Shown: positions 1 to 7,043, counted from the stretch's first letter. The stretch: DNA of 7,688 bases from Aquirhabdus sp. (GCA_030151145.1 JASLEL010000294.1:1-7688); one strand, 5' to 3'. The notes: generated by a model from the letters alone, not told the origin. A program made the numbers and translations.

Positions 1-264
1 CTGTGCTCGGACCCCACCAATGTGAATGTCTGTATTTTCCCGCAGTTTGCGGCCAACTTTAATAGCTATCTGAAAACACACACGGTGTATTCGAGTGACA
101 TCATCGGGCTCTTGAGTGCAGCGGCGAACAATAATCAGAACACCACCGTTGGGGTCAATTTCGGTTCGATGAGCTTAACCCCGATCAACCTGAACCTGAC
201 CAATATTCAGCTGGCCTCGCAGAATACGGTGCCTAACTGCTATGGTGGGCTGAAGTTTTGTTGA
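1..264 (+). CDS. 3' end of an unrecognised, probably exported protein (5' truncated by window edge)
   Basis: The reading frame is open from base 1 to the TGA at 262-264, giving the last 87 residues of a longer protein. The GTG at 22 is unlikely to be the real start, because the frame continues upstream with plausible codons and has no ribosome binding site there. The segment is rich in Asn, Thr, Ser and Leu and poor in charged residues. It has four cysteines (segment residues 2, 11, 80 and 87), one of them the final residue. That composition, with possible disulfide pairs, is what one sees in secreted, surface or periplasmic beta-rich proteins; this is inference, since the N-terminus that would carry a signal peptide is outside the window. 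The last residues read NCYGGLKFC. I do not recognise the family. A strong terminator follows 45 bases after the stop, so this is the last gene of its transcript. Confidence 0.7.
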   Translation: MCSDPTNVNVCIFPQFAANFNSYLKTHTVYSSDIIGLLSAAANNNQNTTVGVNFGSMSLTPINLNLTNIQLASQNTVPNCYGGLKFC

Positions 265-309
265 TACGGATTAGACATTGAGCCAGTATCAGCAGAAGCC
301 GTCCTCATA

Positions 310-339
310 AATAAAAAGCCCCATCTGGGGCTTTTTATT
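310..339. terminator. Bidirectional intrinsic terminator between the left-edge gene and the peptide transporter gene
   Basis: A perfect 13-bp inverted repeat (310-322 pairs with 327-339) has the core AAAAAGCCCC, a 4-base loop ATCT and GGGGCTTTTT. The GC-rich core is flanked by an A-tract on the left and a T-tract on the right, so it works for both strands. It sits in the 89-bp gap between two convergent stops (264 and 354) and would end both transcripts. Confidence 0.93.
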
Positions 340-353
340 GCACGCTCAAAGCA

Positions 354-1829
354 TCACTCGCGTACCCAGCGCTTCATCACGGGTGCCAGTACCAGCAGTA
401 CGATAATACACACGATCAGTGCGCCCGCCGTCTGACCAAAGAGGATCGGCATCTCGGCGATATGCTCAGGATTGACGCTCCCGCCCAGAATCCCCGCGAT
501 CAGATTACCCATCGCAAGCGACATGAAGTAAATCCCGATCATCTGGCCCTGCAGGCGCTTGGGCGCCAGCAAGGACGTTGCCGCCATACCGACTGGACCG
601 ACAAACAGCTCACCGACTGAAAACAGGAAGTAAGCCGACACCAGCCACAGCGGCGACACCACATGCGCACCCGCCAAGATATGCCCCGCCGCCAGATACA
701 TGATGCCAAAGGCGATGGCACACAGCAGGAAGCCGATCATGAATTTACCCAGACTTGCGGTCAGCCCATGCTGTGGCCAGCGCTGCCATAGTGCACCGAC
801 GATCGGGGCAAAGATCACGATGGTGACGGGGTTGAGCGACTGAAACCACGCGGTCGGGATCACAAAGCCCATCACGTTGCGATCAGTAAAGTCGCGGGCA
901 AAGAGATTGAGCGCCGTCGGCTGCTGTTCGCTGGCCGCCCAAAACATGGTACAGGTGACAAAGATGAGCAAACACATGATGACGCGTTTTTTCTCACTCC
1001 ACGTCAGGCCATTAAAGGTAAACAGCCACGCCACATAGGCCACCACCACGGTCAGAATGGCATAGGCCATGCCATCGGCAAGCACGGTCGCGGGGAAATT
1101 CAGCACCAAGCTAATGACCGCAATCGCCACCACCGCCACCACCGCCAGAATCTTGAGCAGCGTCTGCGTCTGCACAGGCGGCAGGTCATTGGCGAGGCGA
1201 TCAAAGGTCGCTTTGGCGGCGAAGCGATAGATCAAGAGCGAGATCAGCATGCCGATCCCCCCGGCCCCAAAGCCCCACTCCCAGCCCAAGCGGTCCGCAA
1301 GGTAGCCGGTCACGAGGGGAGCCGCCAGACCACCGATATTGATCCCCATGTAGAAGAGCGAATAGCCCGCATCCCGCTTTGGGTCTGCCGCGTCATACAG
1401 ACGGCCGACCATGACCGTGGCGCAGGTCTTAAACAGCCCCGTGCCGATCACAATGAGGCCAAGACCGGCAAAGAAGGCCGGTTTGCCCATGCCCATCGAC
1501 AGCGCAATGCTAAAGTGCCCCAGCGCAATCAGGATGCTGCCCCACCACATGGCACGCGCCTGACCCAAGATATGGTCGGCGAGCCAACCGCCAGGCAGCG
1601 CCGCCAGATAGACGCTGCCGGCAAAGATCCCGACGATGGAGGCCGCCGTATGCCGATCAAAGCCATAACCACCCTGCAGCAGGGTCGCGGTCATAAAGAG
1701 CACGAGCAGGGGACGGATACCATAGTAGGAGAAGCGCTCCCACATCTCTGACATGAAGAGCGGCGCAAGTGCGCGTGGGTGGCCGAAGAAAGTACGTTCC
1801 GTTGTACCTTGAGTGGTGATCTGTGTCAT
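354..1829 (-). CDS. POT/PTR2-family proton-dependent di/tripeptide transporter (MFS)
   Basis: An inner-membrane symporter importing di- and tripeptides with protons; 491 aa, normal for bacterial Dtp-type POT proteins. The family signature ExxER is at E28-x-x-E31-R32 in the first helix, within EMWERFSYYG. The second PTR signature is at 159-167 (FYMGINIGG). The helix-4 lysine is K134, the helix-7 EQQ motif is at E301-Q303, and the helix-10 Glu is E407 in SVGELF, so the residues usually linked to proton coupling and substrate binding are present. Hydrophobic segments run along the whole length, consistent with the 14 helices of bacterial POTs. The ATG at 1829 is preferred: the conserved region starts about 13 residues later. 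A TTG at 1871 would add 14 residues with no family support. The ribosome binding site is weak (AGATGG, about 7 bases upstream). The helix-4 motif reads GTGLFKTCAT where many members have GNGLFKPNIS. The gene stands alone, divergent from the hydrolase and convergent with the left-edge gene. The paralogue (DtpA, B, C or D type) cannot be assigned from sequence alone. Confidence 0.95.
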   Translation of the reverse strand: MTQITTQGTTERTFFGHPRALAPLFMSEMWERFSYYGIRPLLVLFMTATLLQGGYGFDRHTAASIVGIFAGSVYLAALPGGWLADHILGQARAMWWGSILIALGHFSIALSMGMGKPAFFAGLGLIVIGTGLFKTCATVMVGRLYDAADPKRDAGYSLFYMGINIGGLAAPLVTGYLADRLGWEWGFGAGGIGMLISLLIYRFAAKATFDRLANDLPPVQTQTLLKILAVVAVVAIAVISLVLNFPATVLADGMAYAILTVVVAYVAWLFTFNGLTWSEKKRVIMCLLIFVTCTMFWAASEQQPTALNLFARDFTDRNVMGFVIPTAWFQSLNPVTIVIFAPIVGALWQRWPQHGLTASLGKFMIGFLLCAIAFGIMYLAAGHILAGAHVVSPLWLVSAYFLFSVGELFVGPVGMAATSLLAPKRLQGQMIGIYFMSLAMGNLIAGILGGSVNPEHIAEMPILFGQTAGALIVCIIVLLVLAPVMKRWVRE

Positions 1830-1922
1830 CGTGAACCATCTAATCAAAAATTTCGACTCATCATAAAGCAAGAATTATGCAATCTCATACGATTATCTGA
1901 TGAACTTATCGCCATTTCTTTC

Positions 1923-1940
1923 ATCCGTTAGATCCGTTAG
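1923..1940. repeat. Perfect tandem repeat of a 9-mer, ATCCGTTAG x2
   Basis: ATCCGTTAG occurs at 1923-1931 and again immediately at 1932-1940. The repeat lies about 94 bases from the transporter start and 110 bases from the hydrolase start, within their shared upstream region. It could be a regulator site with direct half-sites or a chance duplication; nothing else in the sequence decides. Confidence 0.6.
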
Positions 1941-2038
1941 ACTGCGTGGGTTTAGGATATGAACGGGCTTTGGGCGAGATAGACGCGCAAGGCTCGCAAC
2001 AACACTGACCAATTACTTGATCCTTCAAGCTTTATTAT

Positions 2039-2043
2039 AGGGG
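2039..2043 (+). promoter_or_regulatory. Ribosome binding site of the epoxide hydrolase-like gene
   Basis: AGGGG lies 6 bases before the ATG at 2050. It fixes that ATG as the start, in agreement with the N-terminal length expected before the first beta strand of the alpha/beta-hydrolase fold. Confidence 0.7.
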
Positions 2044-2049
2044 TAAGCC

Positions 2050-3018
2050 ATGTCTGCTCAGCTTCCAACATCCCACACCACGCAAGGCCCCGAAGCCGAT
2101 ACCCATCAACTGGTGCCTTCGAGTGACGGTATCAATCTGCATGTGGCGACATGGGGCAATCCAAAGAATACCCCGATTGTCTTCGTGCACGGCTACCCAG
2201 ACTCGCACACCGTCTGGCTGCCGGTGATCAATGTGCTGAAAGACAAATACTACCTGATCGCCTATGACGTGCGCGGTGCCGGTGAGTCGGATGTGCCACC
2301 GAAGGTCTCCGCCTATCGTTTGGAGCAACTGGCGCGTGACCTTGCCGCCGTGGTCGATGCCATCATCCCGGGTCGCAGTTTTCACCTCGTCGCGCATGAC
2401 TGGGGCTCCATCCAGAGCTGGCAGTCGGTCACGACCAATCAGCTCAAAGGCCGTATCGCCTCCTACACCAGTCTGTCGGGTCCATCGCTCGATCATGCGG
2501 CACACTGGATGCGCCGTCGCCTGCTGAATCCAAAAGTCGACCCCAAGCACAATGCCTATCGCCAATTGGTCAGCTCGTGGTACATCATGATGTTCCAAGT
2601 GCCCTTCCTACCTGAGCTGATCTGGAAAAACGGTCTGGGTAAAAACTGGAACAAATACCTTGCCGTGCGTGAAGGGGTCAAAGATGCCGTCATCAGCCCG
2701 ACCCAGACCGCTGATGGTCAGTATGGCGTGCGTCTGTACCGCGCCAACTTCATCCCGGCATTGCTTAAGCCCAAGAAACTCTACGCGCACTGCCCAGTGC
2801 AGTTGATCGTGCTGAAGAACGACCTGTATGTGAATTCGTTCCTGTTCGAAGACCTGACCACATGGGTCAAAGACCTGTATCGCCGCGAACTGGACTCCGG
2901 TCACTGGAAAGCCCTGCACGAAGGCACCGTGGTCGCTCAGTATATCGATGAGTGGGTGTCGGCGGTGGACGCGGGCAAGCTCAGCACCTTTGCTGATCGT
3001 AAAGTCGCCGCAGCCTAA
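2050..3018 (+). CDS. Alpha/beta-hydrolase of the epoxide hydrolase type (EphD-like hydrolase domain, stand-alone)
   Basis: A 322-aa alpha/beta-hydrolase. The oxyanion-hole motif HGYP is at 47-50. The nucleophile elbow AHDWGS is at 115-120 with D117 in the nucleophile position, so it has the Asp of epoxide hydrolases and haloalkane dehalogenases rather than the Ser of esterases. The likely triad is D117, D258 (in LKNDLY) and H285 (in SGHW). Cap-domain tyrosines are plausible at Y178 (SSWYIM) and Y230 (LYRANF), which in this family polarise the epoxide ring. No signal peptide is seen, so it is probably cytosolic. The sequence resembles, from memory, the N-terminal hydrolase half of EphD-type proteins, which usually continue into a short-chain dehydrogenase domain. 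Here the frame stops about 35 residues after the catalytic His and no dehydrogenase gene follows. The substrate is unknown. Haloalkane dehalogenase is less likely because the cap pattern and GHW ending fit epoxide hydrolases. The gene is monocistronic, with a strong terminator 15 bases after the stop. Confidence 0.92.
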   Translation: MSAQLPTSHTTQGPEADTHQLVPSSDGINLHVATWGNPKNTPIVFVHGYPDSHTVWLPVINVLKDKYYLIAYDVRGAGESDVPPKVSAYRLEQLARDLAAVVDAIIPGRSFHLVAHDWGSIQSWQSVTTNQLKGRIASYTSLSGPSLDHAAHWMRRRLLNPKVDPKHNAYRQLVSSWYIMMFQVPFLPELIWKNGLGKNWNKYLAVREGVKDAVISPTQTADGQYGVRLYRANFIPALLKPKKLYAHCPVQLIVLKNDLYVNSFLFEDLTTWVKDLYRRELDSGHWKALHEGTVVAQYIDEWVSAVDAGKLSTFADRKVAAA

Positions 3019-3032
3019 ACGCTGTGCCACAA

Positions 3033-3070
3033 AAAAAGCGCTTCAAGCCGAATGGTTTGAAGCGCTTTTT
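3033..3070. terminator. Strong bidirectional intrinsic terminator between the hydrolase and DyP peroxidase genes
   Basis: The inverted repeat has a 14-bp perfect core (3033-3046 with 3057-3070: AAAAAGCGCTTCAA / TTGAAGCGCTTTTT). It extends by GCC/GGT, with one G-T wobble, to 17 bp with a GAAT loop. T5 follows on the plus strand and a T7 equivalent (A-tract 3031-3037) on the minus strand. It lies in the 67-bp gap between two convergent stops and can end both transcripts. Confidence 0.95.
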
Positions 3071-3085
3071 CATTGACTGGTGTGA

Positions 3086-4027
3086 TTAATCAGCCCCAAT
3101 GGCCTGATTCAGTAATTCTTGTGATGGCGCAAAGAAGTACGCCCCACTGACCGGTGTGACGAAGTTCAACAGGCGGTCGCCGACCTCATCGGCCTTGCCA
3201 TACATGCGGGCCAACATACGGTCAATGATGGTGAGATCCCGCGTATACGCGTGGAAAAACAAGCCTTTCTCACCACCACCATCCCCATAAGGCGCGCTGG
3301 TGCGCAGGATTTCCAGCTCTTCACCGTTTTCATCCTCGATCACCACACGGGCGATGTGCGAGTTGGTGCGCTTGATGCCGTCCGGCTGCTCGATGCTCTC
3401 CAGCTTGCTGCGCCCGATCACGGCTTCCTGTGCATCGACTTTGAGTTTCTGCCATGCAGACAAGTCATGCACATAGCGCTGCGAGAAAGCGAAGCTCGAC
3501 GCGGCAAACGCACCCGCCGACTCATCCAAGAGCGCAACCGCGATGCGGTCATCATCACCCGCCGGATTCTCGGTGCCATCAATAAAACCGGTCAGGTCAC
3601 GGCGGTCCAGATAGCGGAAGCCGGTGCGCTCATCCATCACCTCGATCTCATTGCCTAACTCATGCAGCAGGGTCTGCGACATGAGGAAGCACAGATCGGC
3701 ACGCTCGGCATGGATATAGATCATCAGATCGCCACCGGTGGCAGGCAGCACGAAGTGATGCGCCGTACCCTGACCTGTGAGCGGGGCCAGCTCATGGTAG
3801 CCCGCAGGCAGCTTCTGTCCCAGCCGCTGCCAGAGCGCACCGCCAAAGGAGACGACGGTCGAGAGCTTGGATTCGGGATACTGCGACAGGAGGCGTGCGC
3901 GGGTGGTCTCAAAGTCGGCCAAGCGTTCTTTTAAAGTATCCAGCTTAAGATCTTTGACTTTGAGCACGATATAGCGTGAATGCTGCGACGGCTCAGGGAT
4001 AATGCCGGACTGGGGGCTGTAGGACAT
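3086..4027 (-). CDS. yfeX: Cytosolic DyP-type haem peroxidase, YfeX-like
   Basis: A 313-aa haem-dependent peroxidase of the DyP superfamily. It uses hydrogen peroxide to oxidise dyes, porphyrinogens and other donors; the physiological substrate of YfeX proteins is still debated. The hallmark GxxDG motif is in GFIDGTENP at 147-155, with D150 as the distal catalytic acid. The proximal haem ligand is likely H224 (TNSHIAR), and the distal arginine is R242 in ILRTSAPYG. The N-terminal SPQSGIIPE and the C-terminal SGAYFFAPS also match YfeX. There is no Tat or Sec signal, so it should be cytosolic. The C-terminus (NQAIGAD) does not look like an encapsulin-targeting tail, and no encapsulin gene is present. 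The ATG at 4027 is chosen because AAGGAG lies 6 bases before it and the family's N-terminus starts there; the open frame runs 36 codons further upstream but without support. The gene is convergent with the hydrolase and divergent from uvrC. Confidence 0.94.
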   Translation of the reverse strand: MSYSPQSGIIPEPSQHSRYIVLKVKDLKLDTLKERLADFETTRARLLSQYPESKLSTVVSFGGALWQRLGQKLPAGYHELAPLTGQGTAHHFVLPATGGDLMIYIHAERADLCFLMSQTLLHELGNEIEVMDERTGFRYLDRRDLTGFIDGTENPAGDDDRIAVALLDESAGAFAASSFAFSQRYVHDLSAWQKLKVDAQEAVIGRSKLESIEQPDGIKRTNSHIARVVIEDENGEELEILRTSAPYGDGGGEKGLFFHAYTRDLTIIDRMLARMYGKADEVGDRLLNFVTPVSGAYFFAPSQELLNQAIGAD

Positions 4028-4033
4028 GGCGTG

Positions 4034-4039
4034 CTCCTT
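4034..4039 (-). promoter_or_regulatory. Consensus Shine-Dalgarno of the DyP peroxidase gene (decides the start)
   Basis: On the minus strand AAGGAG (4039 down to 4034) is followed by a 6-base spacer and the ATG at 4027. It is the best ribosome binding site in the window and shows that the longer open frame reaching 4135 is not the protein start. Confidence 0.9.
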
Positions 4040-4094
4040 CCTTTGAATCATCAGCAGGGGAAAAATAGAATGACATGATGTGCAGATCGCATTG

Positions 4095-4123
4095 ATTGTA
4101 GCCAGAAATCCGCCCTGTGCCAC
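4095..4123 (-). promoter_or_regulatory. Candidate sigma-70 promoter of the DyP peroxidase gene
   Basis: On the minus strand GTGGCA (4123-4118, 4 of 6 to TTGACA) and TACAAT (4100-4095, 5 of 6 to TATAAT) are separated by 17 bp. Transcription would start near 4088, giving a leader of about 60 bases. Judged by eye only; no OxyR-like operator was recognised. Confidence 0.45.
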
Positions 4124-4128
4124 GGCTA

Positions 4129-4157
4129 ATGACAAACGCTTACCAATTCAATGTACT
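4129..4157 (+). promoter_or_regulatory. Candidate sigma-70 promoter of uvrC
   Basis: ATGACA (4129-4134, 5 of 6 to TTGACA) and TGTACT (4152-4157, 4 of 6 to TATAAT) have a 17-bp spacer. Transcription would start near 4164, about 68 bases before the preferred ATG. It lies back-to-back with the peroxidase promoter, with their -35 boxes only 5 bp apart. No LexA box of the CTGT-N8-ACAG type was noticed. Confidence 0.3.
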
Positions 4158-4231
4158 GACCATGGGCTTTGGCGTTATGCTCGCACTTAACAGGACGTAT
4201 CCATCGCTATTTGTCAGCTACTTGTACCGCC

Positions 4232-6085
4232 ATGAACAACACCATTGCCTCAGATCAGACCATCGACCAAACCACGGACCAGGCCGTAGACCACCACGAG
4301 CATATCCGTGCCATTCTGGCAACCCTGCCCAATCTGCCGGGCGTGTACAAGATGATCGGGTCGGCTGGCGAGCTGCTCTATGTCGGCAAAGCCAAGAATC
4401 TCAAGAACCGCGTCACTACTTATTTCGCCAAGACTGTTGAGCATCCCAAGACGCGCGCGCTGGTAGCGCGGATTCGCCATATCGAAACCTTGATCACGCG
4501 CAGCGAAACCGAGGCGCTGCTCTTGGAGCAGAACCTGATCAAGGCCAACAAGCCGCCGTTTAACATCATGCTGCGGGACGACAAGTCGTACCTGTATATC
4601 TTTGTCTCGGCGGATCGGCCTTATCCGCGACTCGCTGCCGGACGCGGCAAGCGTAACCATCGCGAAGGCACTTTCTTTGGGCCGTATCCCAGTGCGGCGG
4701 GCGCTCGCGAGGTGATGACCACGGTGCGCAAGATGTTCATGATGCGCTCGTGTGAAAATACCTTTTTCGCCCAGCGTGAGAGGCCCTGTCTTGAGTATCA
4801 GATCAAGCGCTGTCGGGCACCCTGCGTGGGCTTGGTGACGCCTGAGGAGTATGCGGTCGATGTCGCCAATACCGTCGCCTTTATGCAGGGTGATACCCGG
4901 ACGCTGGATCAGAAGCTCATCGCCCAGATGGAGCAGGCGTCCAATGACCTGCACTTCGAGCAGGCGGCGCTGTATCGGGATCAGCTCATTGCGCTGCGCG
5001 AAGTGCAGGCGCAGCAAGCGGTGGATACTGGCGGTCGCGTCGATGCCGATATCCTCGCCATCGCGCAGCAGGCCGGCATCGTCTGCGTGCAGGTGATGAA
5101 TGTGCGCAACGGTCAGGTCCTAGGCGGCAAGAGTTTTTTTCCTGATATGGAGGTTGCGGATGATCTCGGTGATCTACTCTCTGAGTTTCTGGCGTCGTTT
5201 TATTTCCAGTATGCGGATGAGTTGCCCCGCGAGTTGATTGTCAGTACACCCATGTGTGATCAGGCGGCACTGGAGGAGGCTTTCCAGACTGAATTCCAGC
5301 AAAAGGTCAGTATCAAGACCCGCGTGCGTGACAAACGCGCCGAATGGCTCGACATCGCCATCGTCAACGCCGAAGGCGCACTCAAAGCCAAGCTGTCCAA
5401 TCAGATTGAGCTCAATGAGCGTTTCCGTATCCTGCAGGCGGTGCTGGGGCAAGCGGTGGATCGTATCGAGTGCTTTGACATCAGTCATACCATGGGCGAG
5501 TCGCCGATTGCGTCCTGTGTGGTGTTTGATCAGGGCGGCGCGCGCAAGCGTGACTATCGCCAGTACGCCATCACGGATATCACGGGCGGCGACGACTATG
5601 CCGCCATGCGACAGGTGCTGACGCGGCGCTACAAGAAGCAGCCCTTACCCGACCTGATCCTGATCGATGGCGGCAAAGGCCAGCTTAATATCGCCAAAGA
5701 AGTCATGGCCGAGCTTGCGCTTGATCCCTTCATGATTGGCGTGTCCAAAGGCGAAGGGCGCAGGCCGGGCCTAGAGACGCTGCACCGCACTGATGGGACG
5801 TTTTTTCAGCTGGAGCCGGATGACAAGGCGCTGCATTTGATCCAGCAGGTTCGCGACGAGGCGCATCGCTTTGCCATTACCAAACACCGTGCCAAGCGCG
5901 ACAAGAAGCGCGGCGGCTCGGTACTGGAAGTCATTCCGGGTCTGGGACCTAAACGCCGTCGTGATCTTTTGACCCACTTTGGCGGCATACAGGGCGTGCT
6001 CAAGGCGTCCGAAAGCGAAATTGGTGGGGTGCCGGGCTTGGGTCCTGCCATGGCCCGTCTGATCTACAAGGTCCTGCATGAATAA
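4232..6085 (+). CDS. uvrC: UvrABC excinuclease subunit C
   Basis: UvrC joins the UvrB-DNA complex at a lesion and cuts the damaged strand on both sides in nucleotide excision repair. The protein is 617 aa, within the usual range. Domains in order: a GIY-YIG nuclease at about 35-115 (GVY 37-39, YVG 50-52, R60, Glu in ETEALLLEQ 92-100) for the 3' incision; four cysteines C174, C186, C194 and C198, matching the iron-sulfur cluster pattern reported for UvrC; a UVR motif at about 228-258 that contacts UvrB; an RNase H-like nuclease for the 5' incision with D416 (FDISHTMG), D455 (GDDYAAM), D479 (LIDGGKGQ) and H545 (DEAHRFAI); and tandem helix-hairpin-helix motifs from about 563 to the end ([18 protein letters not shown]). 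The ATG at 4232 is preferred, although its ribosome binding site is poor; an in-frame TTG at 4169 would add 21 unsupported residues. Even so, 35 residues precede PGVY, more than in E. coli. Downstream lies a convergent lysR instead of pgsA. Confidence 0.98.
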   Translation: MNNTIASDQTIDQTTDQAVDHHEHIRAILATLPNLPGVYKMIGSAGELLYVGKAKNLKNRVTTYFAKTVEHPKTRALVARIRHIETLITRSETEALLLEQNLIKANKPPFNIMLRDDKSYLYIFVSADRPYPRLAAGRGKRNHREGTFFGPYPSAAGAREVMTTVRKMFMMRSCENTFFAQRERPCLEYQIKRCRAPCVGLVTPEEYAVDVANTVAFMQGDTRTLDQKLIAQMEQASNDLHFEQAALYRDQLIALREVQAQQAVDTGGRVDADILAIAQQAGIVCVQVMNVRNGQVLGGKSFFPDMEVADDLGDLLSEFLASFYFQYADELPRELIVSTPMCDQAALEEAFQTEFQQKVSIKTRVRDKRAEWLDIAIVNAEGALKAKLSNQIELNERFRILQAVLGQAVDRIECFDISHTMGESPIASCVVFDQGGARKRDYRQYAITDITGGDDYAAMRQVLTRRYKKQPLPDLILIDGGKGQLNIAKEVMAELALDPFMIGVSKGEGRRPGLETLHRTDGTFFQLEPDDKALHLIQQVRDEAHRFAITKHRAKRDKKRGGSVLEVIPGLGPKRRRDLLTHFGGIQGVLKASESEIGGVPGLGPAMARLIYKVLHE

Positions 6086-6091
6086 ATCTCT

Positions 6092-6105
6092 GGACCATCG
6101 GGTCC
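6092..6105. other. Weak hairpin in the uvrC/lysR convergent gap
   Basis: GGACC (6092-6096) and GGTCC (6101-6105) form a 5-bp stem with loop ATCG. There is no T-tract on either strand, so I do not call it an intrinsic terminator. It is the only structure in the 31-bp gap between the uvrC stop and the lysR-type gene stop. Confidence 0.3.
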
Positions 6106-6116
6106 CATCACCCCGC

Positions 6117-7037
6117 TTAATTCGCCAGCGACTCGCTTAAGGTCTTGCGGATGGCATCGATCGCCATGCGCACCAGCGTCGAGGGCGAGCCTTTGTCTGC
6201 ATATACGGCATAGATCGCGGCATATTCACAGACATGCTCCGGAAACACGGGTACCAGATCGCCGCACTGCTGATAGGGTCTAAAGACGAAATCCGGGATA
6301 AAGGCCAAGCCGCACCCGGCCCGCGCCAGTGCGACCACCGCAGGCAGTGAGTTGCATTTACGGTTCGCCGTGAAGGACAGCTTGACCTCCTCTCGCGTCT
6401 GCGTGTGCATGAGCAGATGGGTAATATGCGTACCCTGCCAGCTATTGGCGACATAATCCACGCTCTGCATCGACAGACTGTTTGTGAGCATCGCCTCGGG
6501 TGAGATATTGCACTGTTTCAGATAGGCCGGACTGGCACAGAGCACATCGTGAAATCCGCCGATCTTCTTTTGCTTATATTCACTGGAGGGCATTTTGCCC
6601 ACCCGGATCGCCAGATCGATCTTGTCCTCAATCAGATTGACTCGACTGTCATTGCCCATCAAGACCGGCTGAATGCCGGTATGCTCGCGCACCAGATTAC
6701 CGATTGCGGGAGCGACGATTGGGCCGATCAGGGCATTCGGCGCACTGATGCGCAACGCTCCCACCGCCAGCTGCTGCTGATCGCGCGCTTCCTGCCATGC
6801 CTGCTGCACCACATCATGCATCTCGCGGCAGCGGGTATAGAAGAGCTGCCCGGCTGCAGTCAGTGCCTGCCGCCGGGTATTGCGCGTGAGCAGGGTCAGT
6901 CCGAGCTCCAGCTCCAGCGTTTTTAAATGCTGACTGACCACCGACTTGGAAATTCCCAAACGTGTTGCTGCCCCGCTGATACTGCCTGCGTCGACGATTT
7001 CGGTAAAAAAAAGCATATGTCTTATATGTTTATCCAT
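6117..7037 (-). CDS. LysR-type transcriptional regulator
   Basis: A 306-aa protein, the normal length for LysR regulators. The N-terminal winged helix-turn-helix lies at about 4-63, with the HTH around 18-38 (GSISGAATRLGISKSVVSQH) followed by the wing and LT-x-AG (residues 59-63). A linker helix follows to about 90. The effector-binding domain begins at about 92 (VGALRISAP) and contains the family's IDLAIRVG strand at 139-146 and an AGCGLAFIPDFV segment in its second half. Such proteins bind DNA as dimers or tetramers and respond to a small molecule, which cannot be predicted here. The start ATG at 7037 sits 3 residues before the conserved helix; its ribosome binding site is modest (GAG, 6 bases upstream). 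It is divergent from the right-edge gene, the usual arrangement for a LysR regulator and its target, so that gene is its most likely target together with itself. It converges tail-to-tail with uvrC. Confidence 0.95.
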   Translation of the reverse strand: MDKHIRHMLFFTEIVDAGSISGAATRLGISKSVVSQHLKTLELELGLTLLTRNTRRQALTAAGQLFYTRCREMHDVVQQAWQEARDQQQLAVGALRISAPNALIGPIVAPAIGNLVREHTGIQPVLMGNDSRVNLIEDKIDLAIRVGKMPSSEYKQKKIGGFHDVLCASPAYLKQCNISPEAMLTNSLSMQSVDYVANSWQGTHITHLLMHTQTREEVKLSFTANRKCNSLPAVVALARAGCGLAFIPDFVFRPYQQCGDLVPVFPEHVCEYAAIYAVYADKGSPSTLVRMAIDAIRKTLSESLAN

Positions 7038-7043
7038 ACGCAG

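Larger units (their letters stand above)
1830..2049. promoter_or_regulatory. Divergent intergenic region between peptide transporter and epoxide hydrolase-like gene
   Basis: These 220 bases lie between the two divergent start codons and must hold the promoters of both genes. It is more AT-rich near the transporter end. I could not find a sigma-70 promoter with good boxes and a 16-18 bp spacer in either direction. TTGATC (2017-2022) and TATTAT (2033-2038) look attractive but are only 10 bp apart. A 9-bp tandem repeat at 1923-1940 is listed separately. I see no hidden small gene here. Confidence 0.5.

Noticed and set aside
1830..1871. TTG start giving 14 extra residues on the peptide transporter
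   Set aside because: No ribosome binding site or family match; the ATG at 1829 already precedes the conserved first helix by a normal distance.
2017..2038. TTGATC and TATTAT as a promoter for the hydrolase gene
   Set aside because: The spacer is 10 bp, far too short, and the start would fall on the ribosome binding site.
2035..2598. 187-codon open frame on the minus strand opposite the hydrolase
   Set aside because: It is a shadow of the clearly coding plus-strand hydrolase, with no recognisable domain. The other long opposite-strand frames under uvrC (4250-5017), the peroxidase and lysR are shadows for the same reason.
3086..4027. DyP peroxidase as encapsulin cargo
   Set aside because: No C-terminal targeting-like tail and no encapsulin shell gene in the window.
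4028..4135. 36-codon upstream extension of the DyP peroxidase frame
   Set aside because: A consensus AAGGAG sits 6 bases before the ATG at 4027 and the YfeX-type N-terminus begins there; the extension also overlaps the likely promoter.
4118..4135. Possible sigma-54 promoter (TGGCAC) upstream of the peroxidase gene
   Set aside because: The required GC element at the correct spacing with TTGCW is missing.
4169..4231. TTG start giving 21 extra residues on UvrC
   Set aside because: Non-ATG codon, no family support, and it would place the start about 5 bases after the predicted transcription start.
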